62,747 nucleotides of DNA from Rubrivivax sp. GTDB taxonomy: Bacteria; Pseudomonadota; Gammaproteobacteria; Burkholderiales; Burkholderiaceae_C. Of this stretch, positions 35,501 through 43,246 are shown in pieces. How positions within the stretch are numbered: the stretch's first letter is position 1; each line of letters opens with the position of its first letter. The stretch covers positions 1 through 62,747 of the forward strand of contig JADMJD010000143.1 of NCBI GenBank assembly GCA_018780805.1, written 5' to 3'. The notes below the pieces were generated by a model, which did no database searches, was not told where the DNA came from, and saw nothing but the letters and a program-made list of their open reading frames with translations. A program made the translations under genes and the position numbers.

Positions 35501-37155
35501 GGTTGGGTGGGTGGGTCCAGAAGCAGCGCTCGAAGGCAGAGCGACTCCCGACGAATTTCAGGTCGCAGCTTGGGGATTTGCCCGGTTGGACTTGGGATGT
35601 TCTATCGAATCGATGGGAAGATGGGTTTCAGCATCTGGTCGAGTTTGCTGCCCGTGAAGGGCACGGAAGAGTTCGAGCGGGCTTTGTATCCTCGGATGGA
35701 TTTCAGCTTGGACATTGGGTTCAGGCTCAGAGAAGACAAAGGGGGAGGGCTCAGGATGAGGAGATCATTGCGCCAAGGCGCTGGAGCGCTTCGCCTGAAG
35801 TCGGGCATACAGAGTCCCTTTTTGATGGCGAGGTCAGCCGTGAGCGTACGGCCCGGCTGGAATCAATTCCAGGATGGACTTGGGCACCGAAGCAAGAGAG
35901 GTGGGAAATTGGGTTCATGGAGTTGTTGGAGTATGTGAAGGTTCACGGTCACTCGAAAGTCCCACTCAACCACGCAACGTCGCAAGGATTTTGGCTGGGC
36001 AGATGGGTGGCAACTGCGCGCAGGAAGATTTTGAGAAATGAACTCAGTCCCGAACGAGCCACGAAAATCGACTCTGTGCCTGGTTGGTCATGGAAAGTCT
36101 TGGACGAAGCGTGGGAGGAAGGGCTTCGAACGCTGGAGGGCTATATTGCAACCCGAGGGGACTCAAACATTCCGCGAAGCCATGTAACAACCAGTGGCTT
36201 CAGGCTGGGCGCATGGGTCCACCGGCAACGTCGATTGAATGCCGACGGGAGACTCGATCATGATCGAGCAAGACGGCTTGAAGTCATCCCCGTTTGGTCT
36301 TGGGAGGGTGAGGTCGGACCTGACGGGAACCTTGAATGGGAGGTCGCATTTAGCAAACTAGCTGAGTTTGCAAGCCGAGAAGGCCATGCGATGGTACCCA
36401 GGGACTACGAGACACTGGATGGATTCCAACTTGGAGACTGGGTCAGGTCGCAAAGAAAGTCCCAGGTCAGAGTTCTACCGGATCGTAAGAAGAGGCTCGA
36501 AGAGCTTCCGAGTTGGAAGTGGACAGTCCGCATGCCGGCAGAAATTCTTTGGGAAAACGCGTTTCGATCGCTCCTTGAGTATGTAGAGCGTAAAGGCCAT
36601 GCGAGAGTTGCCAAAGACTTTAGATTGCCGGATGGATTCCGCCTTGGCGCATGGGTTCAAACTCAGCGATCCGAAATAGAGCGACTGTCTGAAGATCGTA
36701 GGGTCCGATTGGAAGCGCTCCCAGGATGGACCTGGAATGCACTATCTGACCGTTGGGAGAATGGATTCCGTCATCTCTTGGAATTCTTTCAACGCGAGGG
36801 GCATGCAGGAGTCAAGCAAGGCTTTATTTCGGACGATGGATATAGATTGGCATCCTGGGTTCAGAATCAGCGAGCTTGGAAAGAAAGGATGTCCAGAGAG
36901 CGCGCAGCAAGGTTGGAGGCAGTGCCCGGCTGGCAATGGGCCGCTGAATCTTTGGAATGGGCTGACTGGATCGGTCTCTTGAAGGACTTTGCCCGCCAGA
37001 ATGGCCACACAAGAGTGCCTCAGCTCTTCAAGACAAGCGACGGCTTCTTGCTCGGTAGATGGGTCAATTCAAGAAGGTCGACAAGAGATCGGTTGAGCGC
37101 GGAGCAGCAAGCAGAGCTGGAGTCTTTGCCGGGCTGGGTTTGGCGCGCAACCTGA
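32563..37155 (+). CDS. Mrr-like nuclease / SF2 helicase / twelve-HA-repeat protein
   Basis: 1530 residues in three parts. Residues about 25-160 resemble an Mrr-type restriction nuclease: D70 in CGIDLIF, then WAVQAKCYS (Q84, K86). Residues about 172-600 are an SF2 helicase: Walker A MACGTGKT (K202), DEAH at 320-323, FATATPR at 349-355, and motif VI QAVGRAIR at 553-560. Residues about 663-1530 hold twelve repeats of about 72 residues, most ending in LPGW-x-W, with GH-x-x-VP and GF-x-LG-x-WV cores: the helicase-associated (HA) domain. Such proteins are thought to pull on and cut DNA; HA domains probably bind nucleic acid. No methylase gene is near. Base composition falls in the repeat half. Probably a single-gene defence or DNA-repair factor; the role is inference. 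Confidence 0.88.
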   Translation: MTTCAPAADIPGSFAALYGSLDSRPEERGNQFERFVKWFLKHDPAWATQVDEVWLWNDWPERWGADCGIDLIFRHKNGELWAVQAKCYSPDYTVTKHDVDRFLSESNRSLIHRRLLVTTTDRIGTNAMRVCEAQEKPVVLFRLSDFNDSLLDYPSDFAHLHQSLRRPPPEPRDHQNEAIAAIASGLRTADRGQLIMACGTGKTYVTLWVKEALNAQRTLVLVPSLSLLSQLLREWTHAASAPFELLCVCSDDSVGSKSGDDAVHSVMDIAFRVTSDAAEVRQFLCGGGNRVVLSTYQSSLVVAAAQSEPDVPAFDLAIADEAHRCAGKVGGDFSAILANEQIRSAKRLFATATPRIYSRGVKSAAEARGVEVVGMDDKALFGDVMYALPFGKAIERKLLTDYRVVIIGVDDATIAQWIDQRKLVSTGTGVETDSESLAAQIGLLKAMKDYDLRRVISFHSRVSRAEGFITEIQKVLDWISDEHRPSGDLHADFVSGNMPAGKRKVKLDRLKDLRANERAVLSNARCLAEGVDVPSLDGVAFIDPRSSHVDIVQAVGRAIRLSPEKKTGTIILPVFLKSAANAVSAIEASNFKPIWEVLDALKSHDDVLAWDLDQIRTEMGRTPGTSVSADDLGKLGISLPSTVDESFGTALRTYLVEQVTVSWNFWFGLLQAHVQEHGTAWVSAKHVTRDGYKLGMWINGQRNAKLNGQLSEERIKRLESLPGWVWDAYKEKWDAGFAALRDYVQAHEDAKVPMAYVTPQGFKLGVWVSTARRKWSLNKISPERITRLESLAGWTWEMLEDSWDFGFRMLVEYVTERGDACVPTSHVTLSGYKLGAWIDRQRGLWLNRKLDQDRAARLNSLPGWSWERKKIAQRQTLEWDDAFGRLIEFVSREGHVKVPRRYEAIDGFRLGSWVNYQRGSRDTLLDYRRKRLEELPGWQWAILNSRQLIRESMLQELRQFVKREGHARVPVDYKTGDGVRLGGWVQKQRSKAERLPTNFRSQLGDLPGWTWDVLSNRWEDGFQHLVEFAAREGHGRVRAGFVSSDGFQLGHWVQAQRRQRGRAQDEEIIAPRRWSASPEVGHTESLFDGEVSRERTARLESIPGWTWAPKQERWEIGFMELLEYVKVHGHSKVPLNHATSQGFWLGRWVATARRKILRNELSPERATKIDSVPGWSWKVLDEAWEEGLRTLEGYIATRGDSNIPRSHVTTSGFRLGAWVHRQRRLNADGRLDHDRARRLEVIPVWSWEGEVGPDGNLEWEVAFSKLAEFASREGHAMVPRDYETLDGFQLGDWVRSQRKSQVRVLPDRKKRLEELPSWKWTVRMPAEILWENAFRSLLEYVERKGHARVAKDFRLPDGFRLGAWVQTQRSEIERLSEDRRVRLEALPGWTWNALSDRWENGFRHLLEFFQREGHAGVKQGFISDDGYRLASWVQNQRAWKERMSRERAARLEAVPGWQWAAESLEWADWIGLLKDFARQNGHTRVPQLFKTSDGFLLGRWVNSRRSTRDRLSAEQQAELESLPGWVWRAT
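34549..37152 (+). repeat. Twelve tandem helicase-associated (HA) repeats coding for the C-terminal half
   Basis: Protein-level repeats of 63-80 residues. They end at about residues 726, 796, 866, 940, 1011, 1107, 1177, 1247, 1320, 1391, 1459 and 1526. Repeat order shows a higher-level copy: repeats 2-6 (residues 733-1109) pair one-to-one with repeats 7-11 (1114-1460), for example SNRWEDGF/SDRWENGF and SHVTLSGYKLGAW/SHVTTSGFRLGAW. Repeat 6 has an extra stretch of about 27 residues (1063-1090). The DNA copies are strongly diverged, so the duplication is old. Confidence 0.8.
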
Positions 37156-37312
37156 TGCGTCGACTGACCCTGGCCCCAACCGCGCGGCCAGAGAGACTGG
37201 TTGCTGGCAATCTGATCCGGGCCGCGAATAGCTGCTCTGGGTCGATCGGCCGGGAGTGAACATCGACCGACAGCGCCCAGTCTAGGGCCGGTACCCACGC
37301 CTACGATCAGTC

Positions 37313-39307
37313 CTACTCCCCGATCTCCCACCCCGTCCGATAGCCCCCCATGCGCTCGATAAACGCCAGCAACTCCTTGAAAAACGGATGCGCGCCGAGC
37401 GTGGACGAATCCCCGACGATCAGCAGTTTGCGGCGGGCGCGGGTGATGCCCACGTTCATTCGGCGGATGTCGGACAGGAAGCCGATGTCGCCCACACGGT
37501 TGCTGCGCGTCAGTGAAATCGCAATGATGTCCCGCTCCTGGCCCTGGAACGCATCGACGGTGCCGACGCTGAGCAAGCGCTGCTGCATCAGGCCGTTCAG
37601 GTGTTGATTGCCTTCGATGGCGTCCTTCAAGCAGTTGATCTGGGCGCGGTAGGGGGCGATCACACCGATGCTCAGTGGGCGCGGGTCATCCTCGGCGGGG
37701 TCAGAGGGCCTCAGCAGCTGGGACAGGCGCTGGAGCAGCAGATCCGCTTCTTCCGGGTTGGCCGTGGAGCGGCTTTCAGGCACGGTGATTTCGAGGAAGC
37801 CGAAACCGGCCGTGTCGAGGAACTCAACGGGCAGGTCGGTGGCATAGCGCGGGTGGTAGGCCGCCAGGCCGGCGTCGCGGACGCTGGCGTGCGCCTGCAG
37901 TTGCCCGCCGTAGAAGCGCTCGGAACTGAAAGACATGATCTGCTGGTGCATCCGGTATTGCAGGTTCAGCATGCGGGCGGTGTCGGGTTGCCGCTGGATG
38001 CACTTTTCAAACAGGGTTTCGCGCAGGCCTTCGCGGGCGGCCTGCTCGCTCTTCACGGTGGGTGGCAACTGGTGGTGATCACCCGCCAGGATGACGCGCT
38101 GGCCCTTGGCGATCGGGATCCAGCAGGCCGGCTCCAGCGCTTGAGCTGCTTCGTCGATGAAGACGGTGTCGAAGCTCATGTGCCGCATGTTCCGGTTGCT
38201 GGCGCCCACCAGGGTGCAGGTGATGACCTGCACCGATTGCAGCACCTCGTCGGTGATGTAGCGCTCCAGGTCGTCGGCCTGCATGAAGAGCTGCCGGGCT
38301 TCGTCCCGCAGCTGCTGGCGCTGCTGTCGTGCCTCGAAGCCAAGATGGCGGCCGGTCTGGCGCGAGAGTTGGTTGGCCTGGTCGCGGTGCTGGTCAGCGG
38401 TCTGGCGCAGCGCGCGCATCTTGCTGTAACTGGGGTGTGCCATCACCCGCGCGTCCAGGGTGTGGGCCAGCAGAAGGTCTGACACGCGGCTGGGGTTGCC
38501 CATGCGGATGACCTTGACGCCGCGCTCGGCCAGCTTCTCGGTCAGCAGGTCCACCGCGGTGTTCGAGGGGGCGCACACCAGCACGCGCCGCTCGCGCCGG
38601 ATGGTTTCCAGGATGGCCTGCACCAGCGTGGTGGTCTTGCCCGTCCCAGGCGGGCCGTGGATGATGGCCGCGTCCTGCGCCGTGATCACATGGCGCACGG
38701 CCGCCAGCTGTGAATCGTTCAGCGGGCTGGGGTAGAACAGATCACCGGCCTGAGGCGCCACAAAGCGGGCCGGCCGCGCGCCCAGCAGCACGTCGCGCAG
38801 CTCGGCCAGGCGGTTGCCGCGCGCGCTGATCACGTCGCTCAGGGCCTGGTCCATCTCGCGGTAGCTCACCTCGTCGAATGTCAGGTCGATGCCCAGCCGG
38901 CCGCCCTCCAGCACCCAATCGGGCAGCTCTTCTTTGGTCGTGGTCAGCAGCAGCTTGTTGCGCGCCACGCCGGTCACGACACCGTGGAGCATCGGCGGAT
39001 CTGCGGCGTGGGCAGGCGCTGCGCCAAACAGGGACGCGTTCCTGCCCACCTGAAAAAGATGCAGGCCTTGCTGGCTGGCGGGGCGCTGCAGTTCCAGCAC
39101 CAGCTTGCCGCCAAAGCCGATGTCCTCGTGGGTGAGGGTGACGGGGTACCAGGTCAAGCCGCGGCGCTGCCGCTCCTGGATGGTGGCCTTGGCGTTCTTC
39201 AGCTTGAACTGCGCCTGGTCTTCCTGCTGCTCCAGCTTCATCAGGGCGTGGACGCGCCGCAGTTCTTCCGTGGTGTCGGGCGCGTTGTTTGGCGTGATGT
39301 TGCTCAA
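37313..39307 (-). CDS. SF1B DNA helicase, IGHMBP2/SMUBP-2 family
   Basis: 664 residues. Helicase motifs: I GPPGTGKTTTLVQA, Ia CAPSNTAVDLL, II FIDEAAQALEP, III LAGDHHQLPPTV, IV LNLQYRMHQQI, V GTVDAFQGQERDII, VI NVGITRARRKLLI. The N-terminal part (TWYPVTLTHEDIGFGGKLVL) is the stalk/barrel region of the Upf1-like group. It is predicted to unwind DNA or RNA 5' to 3'. It faces the nuclease-helicase gene (158-base gap) and overlaps a small zinc-ribbon gene at its 5' end by four bases. Confidence 0.9.
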   Translation of the reverse strand: MSNITPNNAPDTTEELRRVHALMKLEQQEDQAQFKLKNAKATIQERQRRGLTWYPVTLTHEDIGFGGKLVLELQRPASQQGLHLFQVGRNASLFGAAPAHAADPPMLHGVVTGVARNKLLLTTTKEELPDWVLEGGRLGIDLTFDEVSYREMDQALSDVISARGNRLAELRDVLLGARPARFVAPQAGDLFYPSPLNDSQLAAVRHVITAQDAAIIHGPPGTGKTTTLVQAILETIRRERRVLVCAPSNTAVDLLTEKLAERGVKVIRMGNPSRVSDLLLAHTLDARVMAHPSYSKMRALRQTADQHRDQANQLSRQTGRHLGFEARQQRQQLRDEARQLFMQADDLERYITDEVLQSVQVITCTLVGASNRNMRHMSFDTVFIDEAAQALEPACWIPIAKGQRVILAGDHHQLPPTVKSEQAAREGLRETLFEKCIQRQPDTARMLNLQYRMHQQIMSFSSERFYGGQLQAHASVRDAGLAAYHPRYATDLPVEFLDTAGFGFLEITVPESRSTANPEEADLLLQRLSQLLRPSDPAEDDPRPLSIGVIAPYRAQINCLKDAIEGNQHLNGLMQQRLLSVGTVDAFQGQERDIIAISLTRSNRVGDIGFLSDIRRMNVGITRARRKLLIVGDSSTLGAHPFFKELLAFIERMGGYRTGWEIGE

Positions 39308-39492
39308 TGCCGTTTGTCAGCTTTCCAGGTGCCGCCGTACCTGTACAGCGGCTGCGTTTCCACTTTCGCCCTGCAAGCACCGCAGATCAGCACCCATTGG
39401 TTGGGGGCGTCATGCACCACGCGGAACAGCGTGGTGCTGACCACTTGGCACAGCCCGCACGCCTTGACGCGGGTTCGCACGGGTTTGGGCAT
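39304..39492 (-). CDS. Small zinc-ribbon protein upstream of the SF1 helicase
   Basis: 62 residues with two cysteine pairs (KACGLCQVV near residue 12 and LICGACRAK near residue 37) spaced like a zinc ribbon, and a basic, aromatic tail (PLYRYGGTWKADKRH). It overlaps the helicase start codon by four bases, so the two are translationally coupled and the small protein may be a nucleic-acid-binding accessory. The family is not recognised. Confidence 0.65.
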   Translation of the reverse strand: MPKPVRTRVKACGLCQVVSTTLFRVVHDAPNQWVLICGACRAKVETQPLYRYGGTWKADKRH

Positions 39493-39526
39493 GGGTTCAG
39501 TGTCTCAGACCGCGGCGACACAGCCG

Positions 39527-40708
39527 TCAGTCGCTGCCTTCACTTTGCGGCAGCCCCTTGCGCGCCAGAGCGGCCAGGGTCCGCTGCACGCCGACCTCGG
39601 CGGCATCGACCGCCCCAGCGAGGTAGCCTGGGAATGGCCGTGACCATTCGCTGCCGATGCCGACGAGCCGGCCTTGCCATGCACCCTCGTCAGCACTGCG
39701 GGCCGGGGCCACCGCATGCTGACCCGTCGCATCCTGATCGTCATGGGTCGCCGTCAGCGGGTCGGCCGCCCAATCCTTCAAAGTGTCGCCCACGGGTGCA
39801 GCGGCTTGCTGGCCAAACAGGCGTACAAGCTGCGCCCGGCAGTGGGCGCGCAGGTCCTCGTGGGTGACCTGGCCACGCACCCGCGCCGGCACACCGAGAA
39901 AGCCAAACAGCGCGGCATGGCCGCCGGGCATGGACACGTCGTGGATCTCGCCCATCGGGCCGATGCTGCTGCGTGCACTGCCAGACAGCGCCTGATCACG
40001 CCAGAACGGCTGGTCATAAACCGCCACATACTTTGCGTGCGGTGCCATCCAGGTCGGCGTGGCCCGCCAGCGGCGCGCCAGTTCGGCCGGCAGCACGGGC
40101 TCGAACTGCAGGCGGGTCGCGGCCAGCCGCGGGGGCAACGCCAGCAGCACTTGCTCCACGTGCCACACCGTCGGTTGGCCGTCTGAATCGTCCACCTGCA
40201 GTTCGACATGCGTGTCGTCGCAACGCAGGCGCCTCACCGTCTGCCCGGTGCGGACGATGGCCGGGTCGAGCCGGGCGTGCAAGGCGGCGACGAGGGCGCC
40301 CGTTCCTCCCACCAGCCGCATCGACGGCGGGTCGCTGGCAAAGCCCGGGGTGCGCAGCGGCGGCATCTGCCGTGAGCGCTCGACGAGCAGGTTGCCGTCT
40401 TCGAACTGCGCAAAGCGCTGCAGTCCCAGTTCGGTGATCAACCGGTCCAGCTGCGGCTGCAACGCGGGCCAGAACCAGCTGGGCCCGAGGTCGAAGCGGT
40501 CGGGTGCCCACTGCGCCGTGTCCACATCCTGGCCGGCCGCGTCGACCGAGCGGATGCGGCCGCCCAGGGTGGTGCGTGCCTCCAGCAGCACCACGTCGCG
40601 CACGCCGTGCTGCACCAGCCGCCAGGCCGCCAGCAGGCCGGCCAGGCCCCCGCCGACGATGGCAACGCGCGCTGTCTGCTTCAAGGCGCCAGCATCGATT
40701 CGATGCAC
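39527..40708 (-). CDS. FAD-dependent amine oxidase-like oxidoreductase
   Basis: 393 residues. The dinucleotide-binding start ARVAIVGGGLAGLLAAWRLV and ARTTLGGRIRSVD are those of flavin monoamine oxidases and related NAD(P)-binding flavoproteins; the C-terminal FAD segment WQGRLVGIGSEWSRPFPGYL closes the fold. The substrate is unknown. The start at 40708 overlaps the Gfo/Idh gene by 28 bases; a TTG at 40684 (TTGA overlap) would also place the protein well. Confidence 0.8.
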   Translation of the reverse strand: MHRIDAGALKQTARVAIVGGGLAGLLAAWRLVQHGVRDVVLLEARTTLGGRIRSVDAAGQDVDTAQWAPDRFDLGPSWFWPALQPQLDRLITELGLQRFAQFEDGNLLVERSRQMPPLRTPGFASDPPSMRLVGGTGALVAALHARLDPAIVRTGQTVRRLRCDDTHVELQVDDSDGQPTVWHVEQVLLALPPRLAATRLQFEPVLPAELARRWRATPTWMAPHAKYVAVYDQPFWRDQALSGSARSSIGPMGEIHDVSMPGGHAALFGFLGVPARVRGQVTHEDLRAHCRAQLVRLFGQQAAAPVGDTLKDWAADPLTATHDDQDATGQHAVAPARSADEGAWQGRLVGIGSEWSRPFPGYLAGAVDAAEVGVQRTLAALARKGLPQSEGSD

Positions 40709-41631
40709 CTCACCACGGAGGCAGCCTCGTCCACCGTCGCCAGGCCGTGATCCGCCTGGCCCGCCAGCAGCGCGGCCAGGCCGTCCAGCGTCTGCGCCGT
40801 GTTGTCCAGCGGCTCGGAGGTCTGGCCTTGATATTCAAGGCGCGACCATCCGGTCAGCGCCACGCGGCCCCGTTCGCCGATGACCTCGAAGCGGTTGTCG
40901 TCGGCGATCTCACCCGCCACGGCGGCGTCCACGATCACTTGCACGTCGCGATGGATCCAGCGGGCGCGCAGCGCGGTCTCGGCCTGCCCCGGTTGGCGCT
41001 GCAGATCGACGTCGGCCACCGTGAACGGGCCGAACAGCCGCAGCGCCTGGAATGCGAAGTGCGACAGCACCTCGCGCGTGAAGCCGCCCTCCGTTGGCCC
41101 GGCCAGCCAGGTGCTGGCGCCGGCCTGCCAATCACGCGGCCAGCGCGCAAAGCGCAGGCGCACCGTCGCCGAGCGGACCGCACCGAGATCGCCGCTGTGC
41201 ACGATCTGCTGCATGCGCCGGCTGGCGGTGCCGCGGGCAAAGGGGAAGTTGACAGCAAACGGCAGGCGCGACTGCGCCACGGCGTCACGCAGCGCCTCGG
41301 CTTCGGCGATGTCGTGGGTCAAGGGCTTCTCGCAGAAGCAGGCCTTGCCGGCCTGCAGCACGCTGCGCACCGCGCTGGCATGCCAGGCCGGCGGCGAGGC
41401 GACGTAGACCACGTCGATGGCCTTGTCCTGGACCAGGCTGTCGGCGTCAGGCGCAGGGCGGGCACCCGGCGCGCGCGCCAGCGCGGCTTGCAGCGCGGTT
41501 TGCAGCGCGCTCGGGGCAGGGTCCCAGGCCGCCACCACCCGAAACCGCGGGTGCTGTTGCAGCGCCCCCATCATCCTGCGGCCCATGATGCCTGTGCCGA
41601 GAATGCCGACGCCAAAAGAGTTTGTTTGCAT
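40681..41631 (-). CDS. Gfo/Idh/MocA-family oxidoreductase
   Basis: 316 residues. The N-terminal Rossmann fold reads GVGILGTGIMGRRMMGAL, and the EKP motif typical of the family is in CFCEKPLTHDIAEA. A C-terminal alpha/beta domain follows (about 125-310). Members use NAD(P) to oxidise or reduce sugars and cyclitols; the substrate is open. Start chosen at the ATG 41631. It is coupled to the amine oxidase-like gene. Confidence 0.85.
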   Translation of the reverse strand: MQTNSFGVGILGTGIMGRRMMGALQQHPRFRVVAAWDPAPSALQTALQAALARAPGARPAPDADSLVQDKAIDVVYVASPPAWHASAVRSVLQAGKACFCEKPLTHDIAEAEALRDAVAQSRLPFAVNFPFARGTASRRMQQIVHSGDLGAVRSATVRLRFARWPRDWQAGASTWLAGPTEGGFTREVLSHFAFQALRLFGPFTVADVDLQRQPGQAETALRARWIHRDVQVIVDAAVAGEIADDNRFEVIGERGRVALTGWSRLEYQGQTSEPLDNTAQTLDGLAALLAGQADHGLATVDEAASVVRCIESMLAP

Positions 41632-41833
41632 GGCCGTGGCCCATTCGTGGAAATACGCGGTGCTCGCCCGCATCGATTCAGGCGATGGACGGCTGATGGG
41701 CCGGCGGCCCAGGCCAGCCCCATCCTCACCCACCCAGAATCAAACTCCTCAACCGCTCATCAGTGGGATGTCGCCGCGCCCTCGGGTCACTAATGTCGCT
41801 TCAGTGCCATTTGGCACAGCCACAGGATGCCCC

Positions 41834-43246
41834 ATGAATCCCCCCGTCAGCATTGTCAAGGAATGGAACGACACGCTCTTGCGTGCGCTCGAGATCGCCA
41901 CCGGCACACCGGCCCTGCGCCTGGGGCCGCCCATGGTGGCGCGCCTGGTGGCCATGGTCTACACCGCCGCCTTCCAGGCCTGGGCGCCGTACACGGCCAC
42001 GGCCACCGCGCCCATCGCGGGCGGGGCGCCGCGGCGGCCGTTGGCGCAGCGCACCGAGCAGAACAAGCGCATCGCCATCAGCTACGCCATCTACCGCACG
42101 GCGCTGGCGCTGATGCCCGATGCCCGCATCCGCGCGCTGCTGGATGCGCAGATGCGCGCACTGGGCCTCAGCCTCACGGCCACCGATGCCGTGGGCACGG
42201 ACCCTGACGAGATCGGCAACGCCGCCGCGCAGGCCGTGCTGGCCGACCGCGCCAACGACGGCGCCAACGCATCGGGCACCGATCCTGGCTCGCCCCCGGG
42301 CATCCCCGTGCCGTATGCCGACACCACCGGCTACGCGCCGGTGAACCTGCCCGCCCTGGTGGCCGCCCCCACACCGCGCGACACGGTGGTGGACGTGACG
42401 CGCTGGCAGGCGCTGACCTACGCCAACCCGGCCACCGGCAGTGCCGCGACGCCGGAGTTCATCGCCCCGCACTGGAAGAACGTCAAACCCTTTGCGCTGC
42501 TCAGCGCCGACCAGTTCCGCCCGCCGCCGCCAGAGCCGGTGCACAGCCAGGCCTTTGTGGACCAGGCCCGCCACGTGGTGCAGGTGCAGGCCCAGCTGAC
42601 CAGCGAGCAGAAGGTGATCGCCGAGTACTGGGCCGATGGCCCGCGCTCCTGGCTGCCGCCGGGGCATTGGTGCGAGATCGCGGGCCAGGTGTCGGAGCGG
42701 CGCTTCCACGGCACGGACGACGACGTGAAGCTGTTCTTCGCCGTGGCCAACGCCATCCTGGACGCCAGCATCTCGTGCTGGGAATCCAAGACCTTCTACG
42801 ACTACTGCCGCCCGATCACGGCCATCCGCTTCCTGTTCGGCAACACGATGATCGATGCCTGGGGCGGCCCTGGCCGCGGCACCGTGCGGCTGCGTGGGGA
42901 CCAGTGGCGCACCTTCCAGCGCGACACCTTCCCGACGCCGCCGTTCTCGGAATACACCTCCGGCCACAGCACCTTCAGCATGGCGGCGGCCACGGTGCTG
43001 AAGGCCTACCTGGGCAGCGACCGCTTCGAGCTGCACCACGATGTGACCGAGCCGCTGGTGGCCGACCCGGACCTGACCGATCTGCCGCGCCGCATCACCT
43101 GGGCCTCGTTCGCCGAAGCGGCCTACAGCGCGGGTGAGTCGCGCCTGTTCGGCGGCATCCACTTCCACCAGGGCAACATGGCCGGGCTGCAGGCCGGCCG
43201 CCAGGTGGGGCTGGCGGCCTGGGCCAAGGCGCAGAGCTACTTCTGA
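41834..43246 (+). CDS. Vanadium-dependent haloperoxidase / PAP2-family protein
   Basis: 470 residues, helical. The acid-phosphatase/haloperoxidase signature is present in order: K-x6-RP in SKTFYDYCRP (about residue 322), SGH in SEYTSGHSTFSMA, and SR-x5-H in ESRLFGGIHFHQGN; the last acidic position of the motif is Gly here. There is no signal peptide. The vanadate-binding residues seem complete, so halide oxidation is possible, but a phosphatase role cannot be excluded. The 3' end overlaps the convergent hydrolase gene by ten bases. Confidence 0.83.
   Translation: MNPPVSIVKEWNDTLLRALEIATGTPALRLGPPMVARLVAMVYTAAFQAWAPYTATATAPIAGGAPRRPLAQRTEQNKRIAISYAIYRTALALMPDARIRALLDAQMRALGLSLTATDAVGTDPDEIGNAAAQAVLADRANDGANASGTDPGSPPGIPVPYADTTGYAPVNLPALVAAPTPRDTVVDVTRWQALTYANPATGSAATPEFIAPHWKNVKPFALLSADQFRPPPPEPVHSQAFVDQARHVVQVQAQLTSEQKVIAEYWADGPRSWLPPGHWCEIAGQVSERRFHGTDDDVKLFFAVANAILDASISCWESKTFYDYCRPITAIRFLFGNTMIDAWGGPGRGTVRLRGDQWRTFQRDTFPTPPFSEYTSGHSTFSMAAATVLKAYLGSDRFELHHDVTEPLVADPDLTDLPRRITWASFAEAAYSAGESRLFGGIHFHQGNMAGLQAGRQVGLAAWAKAQSYF

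Noticed and set aside
34549..37152. Regular repeats considered as a CRISPR array or DNA satellite
   Set aside because: The repetition exists at the protein level only, with a period near 216 bases and strongly diverged DNA; there are no identical short repeats with spacers.
37156..37312. Possible gene remnant or terminator between the convergent helicases
   Set aside because: No clear stem with T-run and no convincing coding signal in any frame; I see only short imperfect inverted segments.
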